A DNA stretch of 41,257 nucleotides, taken from Myxococcales bacterium. GTDB taxonomy: Bacteria; Myxococcota_A; Polyangia; Polyangiales; Polyangiaceae. The notes under the pieces were generated by a model, which did no database searches, was not told where the DNA came from, and was given only the letters and a program-made list of their open reading frames with translations. The stretch lies in NCBI GenBank assembly GCA_025351875.1, contig JANXVA010000763.1:1-41257 (forward strand). Reading direction: 5' to 3'. A program made the position numbers and the translations under genes. Below, piece after piece: positions 23,006 to 30,792 of the stretch (position 1 is its first letter; each line of letters starts with the position of its first letter).

Positions 23006-24397
23006 TCAGCCCGTGAGGTTGATGTTCGTCACGCCGTCGATCGGCTTGCCGTTGTAGAAGTCGCGAACGCGGCGGGTGTCGCCCTTCGAGACCGCGAAGA
23101 GCAGCGCCGCCGCTGCCGACGCGCCGAGCTCGGCGCCGCGACCGGTGTACGCGCCGCCCGTGGCGCCGCTCGCCTGGTCCCAGCCGGCAGCGCCGGCCGC
23201 CGGATCCATGTCGCCGAACCAGCCCGTCTTGAGGTGACCGGCGCCCATGACGTAGAGGAGGCTCGAGCCGTTCGGGGTGCCATCGCCCCAGCCGTTCCGG
23301 TTGAAGGGGGCCTTGAACGTGTCGCCGCTGACGGACATCACGATGCTGTCCGCGAGCGTCTTGGCCGAGCAAGACGGATCCGCCTTCGACTTCGCGAGGT
23401 CGTGGAGGCCGTTGAGCATCTTGCCCATGGCGATCGCGGTAGTCATCGCCTGCGCGTCGCCGTTGGCGAACATGCCGTGCGGGTCGTTGTTGAAGCCGCG
23501 CATGACGAGCATCGAGGTGAGGCCGAGAGAGAAGGCCTTCACGGTCGTGATCATCGCGTTCGACATGTTCGTGACCGCGCCCGGCGTGGTGCCGGTGAGG
23601 CCGAACAGCGCCTGGTCCGACGCCGTAGGCGTGAGCTGCGCCGCGAGGTTCTTCGACAGCAGGTTCATCGAGACCTTGCCGACGCCATACTGCTTCGCGA
23701 TGGTCGAGCGACCTGCAGCCGCGTTGAGGCCGATGAACGCCTTGTAGTAGGCCTCGGCGAGTCCGCCGTTCTCGGGCTGCTGCAAGAGCGCGCGAGACGC
23801 CGCGCTGTTGAACAGATCGACGAGCTGGTTCGCCGCACCGACGGCCGCGACGGCGGGGGCGCCCGGAGCCGCGCCGAACTGGATGCCGCCGACCGCGAGG
23901 ACCGGGAGCAGCGTGGGGTTTGCCTGCTGGATGGCCGCAGCCGAGGCCAGCATGCCGTTCGCACCAAGGCTGATCGCGCTCGTGGGCGCGGCTGTGTGCG
24001 TCTCGTTGTTGCCCGCGACGAACGCGGACATCTTCCACTTGGAGTTCGTCTGCCAGGGCGAATCCGGCGCGTTGGTCCACGGCTTGTCAAAGCCCGTCCC
24101 GGGGATGCCCTTGCCGAGCGCGTAGTGAGAGTAGGCGGCGTTCGTCGAGCCGATGACCTTCGTGAACGGGAACACCTGGGTCCAGTTCGAGAAGCCGCCG
24201 TTGCCATCGACGATGCTGATGAGGCGGTTCGTGTTTGCACACGCTGCGGTGTCGGCGGCGGCAGTGCCCGCCGTGTCGCCGAGCACGTTCAGGAAGTGGG
24301 CGCGCTCGAGACCGAGACACGCTGCAACCGTCGCGCTCCAACGGAGGAATTCACGGCGTCCCGGGCCACGGAGCTCTTTCAATCGCTGGTCGACCAT
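23006..24397 (-). CDS. DUF1501-like protein with Tat-type signal
   Basis: 463 residues. The N-terminus has GRREFLRWSA, a twin-arginine (RRxFLR) signal, followed by a weak hydrophobic region, so the folded protein is probably exported by Tat. Pattern match to the DUF1501 (sulfatase/phosphatase-like fold) family: VMRGFNNDPHGMFANG where typical members have F-D-T-H, a long helix (MGKMLNGLHDLAK), IVMSVSGDTFKAPFNRNGWGDG where typical members have S-E-F-G-R-T, and YVMGAGHLKTGWFGDMDP. The metal-binding positions are therefore altered, and enzymatic activity is uncertain. DUF1501 genes usually lie beside DUF1592/1585- or DUF1553-type cytochrome-like genes, and one is present at 25142. Start: ATG 24397 has AAGGAG 8 bases upstream. 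Last gene of a four-gene operon; a terminator follows at 22953. Confidence 0.82.
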   Translation of the reverse strand: MVDQRLKELRGPGRREFLRWSATVAACLGLERAHFLNVLGDTAGTAAADTAACANTNRLISIVDGNGGFSNWTQVFPFTKVIGSTNAAYSHYALGKGIPGTGFDKPWTNAPDSPWQTNSKWKMSAFVAGNNETHTAAPTSAISLGANGMLASAAAIQQANPTLLPVLAVGGIQFGAAPGAPAVAAVGAANQLVDLFNSAASRALLQQPENGGLAEAYYKAFIGLNAAAGRSTIAKQYGVGKVSMNLLSKNLAAQLTPTASDQALFGLTGTTPGAVTNMSNAMITTVKAFSLGLTSMLVMRGFNNDPHGMFANGDAQAMTTAIAMGKMLNGLHDLAKSKADPSCSAKTLADSIVMSVSGDTFKAPFNRNGWGDGTPNGSSLLYVMGAGHLKTGWFGDMDPAAGAAGWDQASGATGGAYTGRGAELGASAAAALLFAVSKGDTRRVRDFYNGKPIDGVTNINLTG

Positions 24398-24409
24398 GAC
24401 TCGAACTCC

Positions 24410-25117
24410 TTACTGGCAGGTGTGCGCGGCGGAGAGCAGCGCAGCAATGGCGATCTTGGCGCCGTCGGTGGGGTTCTTGGCGATCGCGTCGTTCGCGATC
24501 GCGAGATGCTCGGGATGAGCCGTCTTGCCCATGAGGCAGGTGAGACCGTCCTGAGTGAACTTGCCGTCCGCGCCGAGGACCTTCACGCCCGGGCATGCCG
24601 ATGCGGTCCAGTTCGCGTTGACCGCATCGTACGAGGCCATCGTGAAGATATCGAACATCTTCGCCATGGCTGACGTGGATGCGAACGGCGCCTCGGGTAC
24701 GCGACCGTTGTAGTTCGCGCCGCCGAAGGCTGCCGCCGTCGCGCCCTGGGCGAAGATCGCCTGGCCGCTGAGCGCGCCTGCGGGACGCGTTCCGCCGCCC
24801 ATGAGGCCGCGGCTCGCGAGGATGTCGCCCAGCGACTTGATCGTGAGCTTGCCGCACGCGTGGAGGCGCGACGAGATCTCGGGAGAGCCGATCAGCTTGA
24901 CCTGGCCGGGCTCAGCAGGCTGAAAGTCCGCGCCGGGGGCCGCGCCGCCGGGGTCGTTCGAGTGATCGAACGTCGTGTTCTCGTTGCCGGCAGTCCCGTT
25001 CGGGTCGCCGGCGCCACCGCCACCGCCACCGTTCGAGAGGCTGTCGGACGTTCCGTCGCTACAGGCCGCGAGTGCGAGCCCAGCGACGGCAATCAGGGTG
25101 AGAGCAATGCGTTTCAT
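24410..25117 (-). CDS. Lipoprotein of unknown function in the DUF1501 operon
   Basis: 235 residues. Signal peptide LIAVAGLALAAC with a clear lipobox (LAAC), then a Gly/Asn-rich linker of about 40 residues. The body has four Cys in two likely pairs (HACGKL; ACPGVK; LTCLMG; final HTCQ) and a stretch GKTAHPEHLAIANDAIAK that is helix-like. No CxxCH is present. Start: ATG 25117 with GGGAG upstream at about 10-base spacing. It lies 12 bp before the DUF1501 start and 24 bp after the DUF1592/1585-like stop, so it is part of that operon and probably acts with those proteins. I do not recognise the family. Confidence 0.8.
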   Translation of the reverse strand: MKRIALTLIAVAGLALAACSDGTSDSLSNGGGGGGAGDPNGTAGNENTTFDHSNDPGGAAPGADFQPAEPGQVKLIGSPEISSRLHACGKLTIKSLGDILASRGLMGGGTRPAGALSGQAIFAQGATAAAFGGANYNGRVPEAPFASTSAMAKMFDIFTMASYDAVNANWTASACPGVKVLGADGKFTQDGLTCLMGKTAHPEHLAIANDAIAKNPTDGAKIAIAALLSAAHTCQ

Positions 25118-25141
25118 GGTTTTCTGACTCCCTTCCCTGCT

Positions 25142-26398
25142 TTAGAACTTCACGAAATCTTCGCTCTTGAAGATTCCGCGGATGGTTTCTTTGAGCTTCC
25201 CGCCGTTTGCGGCGAAGTCCTTCGTGAAGCCGTCGGTGACGGCGTTCGGGATCGTGGCGAGGTCGTTGACGATGTCGCCGCGCGACATCGCGTAGTTCCA
25301 CACGCGGTTGACCGCGCAGCGACCGACCTCCGGGTCCGCCGCGATGGCCGCGCCGAGCGTCGGGATGTCGGTGACGGGCTTGCCGGCGCGCCAGGCGTAG
25401 CCCTCGGCCGCGGGCAGGTAGTCGATGCGCGCCGCCTTCGGGTTGCCCGGGATCGGCACTTCGACCTGGCTCGCCGCCTGGAGGAAGCCCTTGTCGTCGA
25501 AGTTCGTGAACATCGGCGCCATGCGGTTCAGGTTGACGTGGCAGTTCGCGCAGATGACGGCCGACGTGTCCTGGAAGTCGATCTTCGCCGTCGGCGTGTT
25601 GACCTTGCCGGTGATGCTCTCGTACGGGAACGCGCCCGTGAAGGTGCCGTTACCGAGCGGCTTCGGCGTGGCGGAGTACTCCGCGGGGAACTTCGAGCAG
25701 GCGAAGGTCTCCTGGATGAAGCGAACGCGGCGGAAGGCCATGTTCGCGAAGTACTGGGACATGAGCCCCGGGTCCGTGAGGAGGCCTGCGGTCGGCGTGG
25801 CAACGGGCCCCGCAGCGCAGGTGGCCGGCGTGAACGTCTTCGCGACCGGGTCGTAAGTCGGGCAGGTGTTTGCCGTCTGCGTGAAGAGCTCGCTGTAGTT
25901 GCGGCTCTCGACGACGACCTGCGCAGCGAACGTCGCTGCGGTATCGCGGTTGGCGGCGCCCATCTGGACCGCGCCCACCTGACCGGTGCGGAAGGTGTCC
26001 TTCCAGAACTTGACCATCACGAGCGTGAACTCGGGGCTGGCGATCATGTCGTCGACGAGCTTCTCGTAGGCGACCTTCTTCGCAGCGTCGTCCGTCGCGG
26101 CTTCAATCGTCTTGATCTCGACCATGCTCGGGAGCGCGTCGCGGAGCTTGAGGCTCGCCGTGCGGAGCGCCTCGCCGTAATCCGCCTTGCGCGAGTCCAG
26201 GATCTGCCTGACCTGCTCTTCGGGCGTCTGCGGGGTCGTCGCCGTCCCTGTGCCTGCCGGGGGCGTGTACCCCGGGTTGCTGGGATCGCCGGTGCCGCCT
26301 TTGTTGACCGTGTTCAGGTCCTCGGAGCTACCGCACCCCGAGAGGGCGACCGCAAGGCCGAACGCAGCCAGCGTTGACGCGGAGTTTCGCAGTCGCAT
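25142..26398 (-). CDS. DUF1592/DUF1585-like lipoprotein with CxxCH motif
   Basis: 418 residues. Signal peptide with lipobox LSGC, then a Gly/Pro/Thr-rich linker. The middle (MVKFWKDTFRTGQVG; FANMAFRRVRFIQETF) resembles the DUF1592/DUF1588 part of planctomycete-type PSD cytochrome proteins. The motif CANCHVNLNRMAPMFTNFD matches the CxxCH-x-x-I/L-x-x-x-x-x-x-F-x-N-F-D pattern of that group. The end, RCAVNRVWNYAMSRGDI and KLKETIRGIFKSEDFVKF, matches the DUF1585-like terminal helices. One heme may be attached. Start: ATG 26398 with AAGG 14 bases upstream (a GGTAGG is closer); an in-frame ATG further up (26443) would precede the signal peptide by 15 residues. Function of the family is unproven. 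Confidence 0.83.
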   Translation of the reverse strand: MRLRNSASTLAAFGLAVALSGCGSSEDLNTVNKGGTGDPSNPGYTPPAGTGTATTPQTPEEQVRQILDSRKADYGEALRTASLKLRDALPSMVEIKTIEAATDDAAKKVAYEKLVDDMIASPEFTLVMVKFWKDTFRTGQVGAVQMGAANRDTAATFAAQVVVESRNYSELFTQTANTCPTYDPVAKTFTPATCAAGPVATPTAGLLTDPGLMSQYFANMAFRRVRFIQETFACSKFPAEYSATPKPLGNGTFTGAFPYESITGKVNTPTAKIDFQDTSAVICANCHVNLNRMAPMFTNFDDKGFLQAASQVEVPIPGNPKAARIDYLPAAEGYAWRAGKPVTDIPTLGAAIAADPEVGRCAVNRVWNYAMSRGDIVNDLATIPNAVTDGFTKDFAANGGKLKETIRGIFKSEDFVKF

Positions 26399-26473
26399 CG
26401 TCTGCCTACCTTTCTTCGACATGAGTGAATCGTAGAGTTGCAATCAGCGAGCCAACGGCCCGGCTGTTACCGT

Positions 26474-27673
26474 TCAGAAGAAGACGCCCTTGTTGTTCGT
26501 CCAGAACGTCGTCCAGCCGGCCGTATCCGTGATCGGACCGCCGCCGTGTCCACCGTTCGCCGCGAGGTGCGTGATCATCAGGCTCTTCGTGATGTCTGCC
26601 TCGTTCAGCTTCCCGAGCACCTGGTTGCAGACGACGGCCTGGTCGGCGCCGTTGAGCGAGAGCCCCGCGAGGCCGTTGCCGTGGCATTGGGCGCAATTCA
26701 GGTTGAACCCGCCGGCTTGTTGTTTGAGGGTCGGCAGGACGTTCGCCGTGAAGTTCGCGACGTTCTTGCAGACCTTTGCGGCCTCGATGACCTGCACCTT
26801 GCCTGGCTCGAGCTTCTCGACCTCGATTCGGACCTTGTCGCTCGCGAAATCAAAGGGGGTCCAGCCTGCTGCCGTGATGAAGGCGGCGCCGGGCGTGAGA
26901 ACCGTCTCCGCGCCGCCAGGCACGGTCTGGTCGGTGTTCGAGAAGGTCTCGGCGCCGTCCGGGATCTCGGTCTGGTTGCTCGCGTTGGCCTTCGCCAGCA
27001 CCTTGATGAACTTCGGCTTGTAGACGTGGACATCTGTGCCCGCCGCCGCCAGCACCTTGATGTTGTTCAGCGAAAGGATGCCGCCGACGAGCGATGCATC
27101 GAACTTCAGGTGCACGCCCGTGAGCCCGCCGACGCAGGCCTTGGTCATGTCGAGGTCGTTCGGGCCGGCGACGAGGGCAACAGCGTCCGTGGAAGGCTTT
27201 TTCTGGCTCTGGATGACCGCAGACTCCATCTTCAGCCACTCGATGACCTTCGCTTCGAACGTCGGGTCGCTGCCGACGGCCGGGCCCGCGTGGGAGCCCT
27301 TCTGGAGCAGGCTGCTCTGGTAGTAATCGGCCACGATCGCCCCGGGCTCGGCCTTGATCGACTTGTAGGCATCAGGCCCCGCAAGGAACGCGGGCGGAGT
27401 CGGCTTGTAGGTCGCGAGGTCGTGGCAGGCGTTGCCACATTTCGTCTTGAGATCCGGCTCCACGGCGCGAAACAGCAGCTCCTCCGCGGGAGGACCGCCG
27501 GGGTTCGAGCCCGGGCCGCCGTCCCCGTTGGCTCCGCTGCTCCCGCCGCTGCTCCCGCTGCTCGCGCCGGTATTCCGGCCTCCGAGCTTGTCGGCTGCGT
27601 CGTCCGAGCACGCAGCGCCGGCAGCGGCGATTGCGAGTCCAAGAGTCAGTGCGGTGAGACGGATGTTCGCCAT
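26474..27673 (-). CDS. Cytochrome c-like lipoprotein, first gene of the DUF1501 operon
   Basis: 399 residues. The signal peptide (ALTLGLAIAAAGAAC) ends in the lipobox GAAC. A Ser/Gly/Asn-rich linker follows. The first cytochrome-like motif is CGNACHDL (CX3CH), near residue 83. The second is canonical, CAQCHGNG, near residue 338, in a sequence GFNLNCAQCHGNGLAGLSLNGAD that strongly resembles cytochrome c. The part between (about 140-300) is beta-rich. Start: ATG 27673 has GAGGAA 8 bases upstream on its strand. It lies 75 bp upstream of the DUF1592-like start and would be the first gene of the operon; a possible sigma-54 promoter lies just upstream. One or two hemes are expected. Confidence 0.84.
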   Translation of the reverse strand: MANIRLTALTLGLAIAAAGAACSDDAADKLGGRNTGASSGSSGGSSGANGDGGPGSNPGGPPAEELLFRAVEPDLKTKCGNACHDLATYKPTPPAFLAGPDAYKSIKAEPGAIVADYYQSSLLQKGSHAGPAVGSDPTFEAKVIEWLKMESAVIQSQKKPSTDAVALVAGPNDLDMTKACVGGLTGVHLKFDASLVGGILSLNNIKVLAAAGTDVHVYKPKFIKVLAKANASNQTEIPDGAETFSNTDQTVPGGAETVLTPGAAFITAAGWTPFDFASDKVRIEVEKLEPGKVQVIEAAKVCKNVANFTANVLPTLKQQAGGFNLNCAQCHGNGLAGLSLNGADQAVVCNQVLGKLNEADITKSLMITHLAANGGHGGGPITDTAGWTTFWTNNKGVFF

Positions 27674-28103
27674 GTAGGTTCCTCGCGAGCGCGATGAAGT
27701 AAGCAGGTCGCGGGCCAGGTTGCGGAGCGGCGGAAATCCTGAAGAAAATTGGGGTCCTACATGTGGGCCACGTTCCCCGGTGGATCCCCTCGGTCCCCCG
27801 TGGATGGACCCGCCGCCAACCGGGGTAAGACGCGAAAAATCCGTTCGCGCCGTTTTTTCGTGCTTCGCAGGCAACATCGTCGCGAAATTTTCCGACGCGG
27901 GCCAGCGCCGTCTGTCGACCTCGATCGGGAGCTCGCACACCCCGCTCGCTCATGGATCATCGAAGGTCCTCGGGGGCCGCTGCCTACGGCCCTAGGGGCG
28001 CTAGCCATCACCTCCCCGGCGATCCACGACTCGACGGCGCACGTGGACGGCGTCGGCACATGCGCACCTTTCCTTCGATGGATCAGTGCAGTAGCAGTGC
28101 AAA
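27674..28103. other. 430-bp non-coding region between divergent transcription units
   Basis: No gene is supported here. It holds the possible sigma-54 promoter at 27701-27717. Around 27830-27890 there are several A/T-richer patches (GAAAAAT, GTTTTTTCG, GAAATTTTC) that stand out from the GC-rich surroundings and are plausible upstream promoter or protein-binding sequences for either direction. No convincing sigma-70 pair was found. Stops in the frame of the 28104 gene lie at 28092-28094. Confidence 0.55.
27701..27717 (-). promoter_or_regulatory. Possible sigma-54-type promoter of the DUF1501 operon
   Basis: Read on the minus strand, TGGCCCGCGACCTGCT has GG and GC separated by 10 bases, the spacing of -24/-12 elements. 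Six of the core bases match the consensus. The predicted start, near 27691, would leave about 18 bases before the ATG, with the ribosome binding site included. The GG-N10-GC pattern occurs by chance in GC-rich DNA, so this is weak. Confidence 0.28.
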
Positions 28104-29201
28104 TTGACCGTGTGGCGCGACGGAGACGCGCGCGCCCGGCCATCGTCAGCTTCTGTGGAAGCCGTGGAAGCCGTCGCCGTCGAAGCCGAGATGGTCGTCG
28201 AGGATCGAGCCGACTGCTCGGACCGCGACCGAGCCCGCGCCGCACTGAGCGAGGCGCTGATCGCGGCGAGCGCCCCCGCTCATGGGGGTGGCCGCCCGCG
28301 TGGGGCGCGGCCGACCAGCCCCCCCACGTTGGACGCTCACTGGACCGTGACGATGAGCGTCGGGCCTGCGCGAGGAGCCGAGGGGACCTCCACGGGCAAG
28401 CCCGTCGGTAAGTCGGTCGACGCCGTCATCGTCGACGACGCCGGCACCATCGTTGCGAAGCGGACGCTGACCGACCGGAACGCGCGCACCTGCGTGCCCC
28501 TTGCTCGCGCCGTCGGCGCGTGGGCGTCGCTCGTCCTCGACGCAGAGCAGCTCCGCGCGAAGGACGACGACGGGAGCGTGCCCACAGCTCCTCCTTCGGG
28601 ACCCGAGAGCTCGCCGGGGACTTCGACCCTCCACCTCTCGTCGTCCTCCCGTCCTACCCGCGATACGGCGTCCCCCTCCGAGAGCACCGAATCGGCAACC
28701 CATACCCCGCGAGCGTTCGAGGTCGGCACCACCGTCTACCTCCGCAACGGAGTGATGGCGTCGGGGGCGGTGAGCGGCATCTCTCCCTTCATCGCCGTGG
28801 AGTTCGCGAACGCGTGGATCCTGAGGCCCTCGCTGGCGGTCGGTCGGTCGACCCAGGCGTCCCCCACGGTGATCAATCAGGTGGCGGGCCGCGCGGACAT
28901 CTGCCGGCGCGTCCCCGGGAACTACATCGAGCGTCGCGGGATCGAGGCCGACCTCTGTGCCGGCCTCGAGGGCGGGGTCGTCACGACCCAGACCGGACCG
29001 TCTGCGCGAGGGGCGAACGCCGGGCGCCTCGGCGTGGGCCCTTCGGCGACCCTGCGCGGTGAGCTCGGGTGGGGCGTCGCGCTCGAAGTGCGCGGGCTGC
29101 TCGGCGCGAACCTCCTTCTCTCTCCTCTGCTACCTGACGATGGCCAGCCCCCGCTGCTCTTCGCCGCTGCCGAGATCGGCGTCTCCGTGAGGTTGCCATG
29201 A
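28104..29201 (+). CDS. Probable outer-membrane/envelope protein upstream of an ECF sigma gene
   Basis: About 365 residues. An in-frame TAG at 28092 limits the start to TTG 28104, GTG 28110 or later; I list TTG 28104 as the longest. No signal peptide is visible at any of these, although the C-terminal half looks like a small beta-barrel: FEVGTTVYLRNGVMASG, FIAVEFANAWILRPSLAVGRS, and an ending ISVRLP-like alternation (EIGVSVRLP). The N-terminal part (VVEDRADCSDRDRARAALSEAL) is a short helical domain with a Cys. The missing signal peptide may mean a frameshift or a start further upstream in another frame. Its stop overlaps the sigma gene's ATG (ATGA), so the two are coupled. Cassettes of this kind are common in myxobacteria; function unknown. 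Confidence 0.7.
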   Translation: MTVWRDGDARARPSSASVEAVEAVAVEAEMVVEDRADCSDRDRARAALSEALIAASAPAHGGGRPRGARPTSPPTLDAHWTVTMSVGPARGAEGTSTGKPVGKSVDAVIVDDAGTIVAKRTLTDRNARTCVPLARAVGAWASLVLDAEQLRAKDDDGSVPTAPPSGPESSPGTSTLHLSSSSRPTRDTASPSESTESATHTPRAFEVGTTVYLRNGVMASGAVSGISPFIAVEFANAWILRPSLAVGRSTQASPTVINQVAGRADICRRVPGNYIERRGIEADLCAGLEGGVVTTQTGPSARGANAGRLGVGPSATLRGELGWGVALEVRGLLGANLLLSPLLPDDGQPPLLFAAAEIGVSVRLP

Positions 29202-29884
29202 GCGCTGCATACGACAGTGTTTCTTTCCACTCTGCCGCGGCGATCATCGCCCCGCTCGAGTCCGCAGATGCGCGCGTCGCGCCCGAGGCTCCGGAGAGCG
29301 GCATCAAGAGCATCGTCATCGCTCGCGACCTCTCGCCCGCCGATCGCGCGCGGCAGTTCCGGGCCGTCTACGATGGGCATGTCGCGTTCGTCTGGAGGAA
29401 CCTTCGCCGGCTCGGCGTCATGGACCGGGACGTCGAGGACAAGTGCCAGGAAGTGTTCGTCGTGGCGCACCGGCGCTGGGAGGAGTTCGCCGACCGCGGA
29501 CACGGGCCGCGGGCGTGGCTCTTCCAGATCGTGCTCCGGGTTGCGTCCGATGCGCGGCGCCACCGGCGACGACACCCGGTCGATCCCGACGGTGGCATCG
29601 CCCAGGACCGCCAGTCGATCGAGGCTCCGCAGGCCGCGATGGTCGCTCGCAAGGAGGCCCTCGACCTGCTCGACCACGCCCTCGCATCGATCGACATGGG
29701 ACGTCGCGCGGTGCTCGTCCTTCACGAGATCGAGCAGATGACGGCGCCCGAGATCGCGCGCACGCTGGAATTGCCGCTCAATACCGTCTATTCGCGCCTT
29801 CGGGTCGCGCGCGTCGAGCTCGACGCTGCGCTCGCGCGGCTCTCGAGCGCCGATACGGCACGCGACGAGGAGGCAGGCCGATGA
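29198..29884 (+). CDS. ECF-type RNA polymerase sigma factor
   Basis: 228 residues. Region sigma-2 runs from about residue 58: HVAFVWRNLRRLGV, then DVEDKCQEVFVVAHRRW, and GPRAWLFQIVLRVASDARR. Region sigma-4 is at about 165-210: IDMGRRAVLVLHEIEQMTAPEIARTLELP, then NTVYSRLRVARVEL, a helix-turn-helix for -35 recognition. An extra ~50-residue N-terminal extension precedes sigma-2. There is no sigma-1.1 or sigma-3, so it is the extracytoplasmic-function class. Start: ATG 29198 with GAGG at 29189-29192. Overlaps the next gene by ATGA. It probably drives its own cassette, with the downstream membrane protein as its anti-sigma partner; inference from position. Confidence 0.92.
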   Translation: MSAAYDSVSFHSAAAIIAPLESADARVAPEAPESGIKSIVIARDLSPADRARQFRAVYDGHVAFVWRNLRRLGVMDRDVEDKCQEVFVVAHRRWEEFADRGHGPRAWLFQIVLRVASDARRHRRRHPVDPDGGIAQDRQSIEAPQAAMVARKEALDLLDHALASIDMGRRAVLVLHEIEQMTAPEIARTLELPLNTVYSRLRVARVELDAALARLSSADTARDEEAGR

Positions 29885-30771
29885 GCACTCCCCCGACCAA
29901 CGCCCGAGCGCTCTTCGCCGCCGCCCGTGACGACGGCCCCGACGCGACCCACCGTGAGGCACTCTTCCGCAAGGTCGCGCTGTCGAGCGGGATCGCCGCA
30001 GGAACAGCCGCCGGCGCGACGGTGCTCACGCTCGTCCCGTCGGCAAGCTCCACCGGTGTTGCCGCTGCCGCCGCCCAGGCGACGAGCACCGCGGCTACCT
30101 CTGCGGCTGCGGTCTCGCCGTTCGCGTTCGCGATCGGCTCCAAGCTGCTCGCGCTCGGCGTCGTGCTCGGCGCTGTCAGCTCCGCGCTCGGCGTCGTCGT
30201 GGCGGTGACGTTGGGGGCAACTTCGACGCCCGCCGCCTCACACGCGAGCAATGCGAGCCATCGGGCTGAGCGCGCGGTGATGGCGCCAGGCGCAGCGCCC
30301 CGCGCCGCGATTGACGCGTTGCCAGTTGCGCCGGGCCTGGCCGCGGCGAGCCCGGCCTCCGCCGTCGATACGGAGGTTCAGGACGATGCTGACGAAGCCG
30401 CAATCGCCGAGGCGAAGGCGAAGGCCGGCGCGAAGGCGAAGGCCGACGCGAAGGCGAAGGCTGACGCGAAGGCGAAGGCCGACGCCAAGCCGAACGCAGG
30501 CCCGAACGCGAACATCGCGGCGAGCTCTGCGGGAGATCTCGGTGAGGAGGCGAGGCTCGTGACCGCCGCGCGCACTGCGCTGGTCGCTGGCGATGCCGCG
30601 CGCGCGCTCTCGCTCGTCCAGGCGACGCGCAAGCTCGGCACGCGCTCGCTCGAGCCCGAGGAGCTCGGCCTCGAGGCGCGCGCGCTACGTGCGCTCGGCC
30701 GCGCGGACGAAGCGGCCGTCGCGGAGCTCGTCCTCCGCCGTCGCTATCCCGAGCACGCGCTCGCGCACTGA
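29881..30771 (+). CDS. Anti-sigma-like membrane protein with AKAKAD repeats and TPR-like tail
   Basis: 296 residues. ATG 29881 overlaps the sigma stop; GAGGAGG at 29867-29873 is a strong ribosome binding site. The N-terminal ~45 residues (RALFAAARDDGPDATHREALF, in two helices) are the expected sigma-binding position but show no zinc (HxxxCxxC) motif. Two hydrophobic segments follow: GIAAGTAAGATVLTLV and LLALGVVLGAVSSALGVVVAV. The region after these has four tandem copies of AKAKA(D/G), Lys/Ala-rich and probably an extended alpha-helix. The C-terminal ~80 residues (LVTAARTALVAGDAARALSLV; LEARALRALGRADEAAV) are TPR-like. The layout resembles myxobacterial anti-sigma proteins. Function by position only. 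Confidence 0.8.
   Translation: MSTPPTNARALFAAARDDGPDATHREALFRKVALSSGIAAGTAAGATVLTLVPSASSTGVAAAAAQATSTAATSAAAVSPFAFAIGSKLLALGVVLGAVSSALGVVVAVTLGATSTPAASHASNASHRAERAVMAPGAAPRAAIDALPVAPGLAAASPASAVDTEVQDDADEAAIAEAKAKAGAKAKADAKAKADAKAKADAKPNAGPNANIAASSAGDLGEEARLVTAARTALVAGDAARALSLVQATRKLGTRSLEPEELGLEARALRALGRADEAAVAELVLRRRYPEHALAH
30412..30483 (+). repeat. Four tandem 18-bp repeats inside the anti-sigma-like gene
   Basis: Units at 30412, 30430, 30448 and 30466 each encode AKAKA followed by G or D. They are in frame and nearly identical at DNA level, which makes the copy number likely to vary between strains. Confidence 0.9.
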
Positions 30772-30792
30772 GCTCGCGCGCCCGCGCACCGA

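Noticed and set aside
22967-24673. 568-codon plus-strand frame opposite the DUF1501-like gene
   Set aside because: Arg/Val-rich antisense translation; the minus strand has a Tat signal and DUF1501 pattern.
24860-26377. 505-codon plus-strand frame opposite the DUF1592-like gene
   Set aside because: Arg/Asp/Val-rich without signature; it overlaps two lipoprotein genes with lipoboxes.
27950-28020. GC-rich inverted segments near 27970-28010 considered as a terminator
   Set aside because: Short and imperfect stems with no T-run; no gene ends there.
30412-30483. Tandem repeats considered as a CRISPR or satellite
   Set aside because: No spacers; units are in frame within a protein gene.
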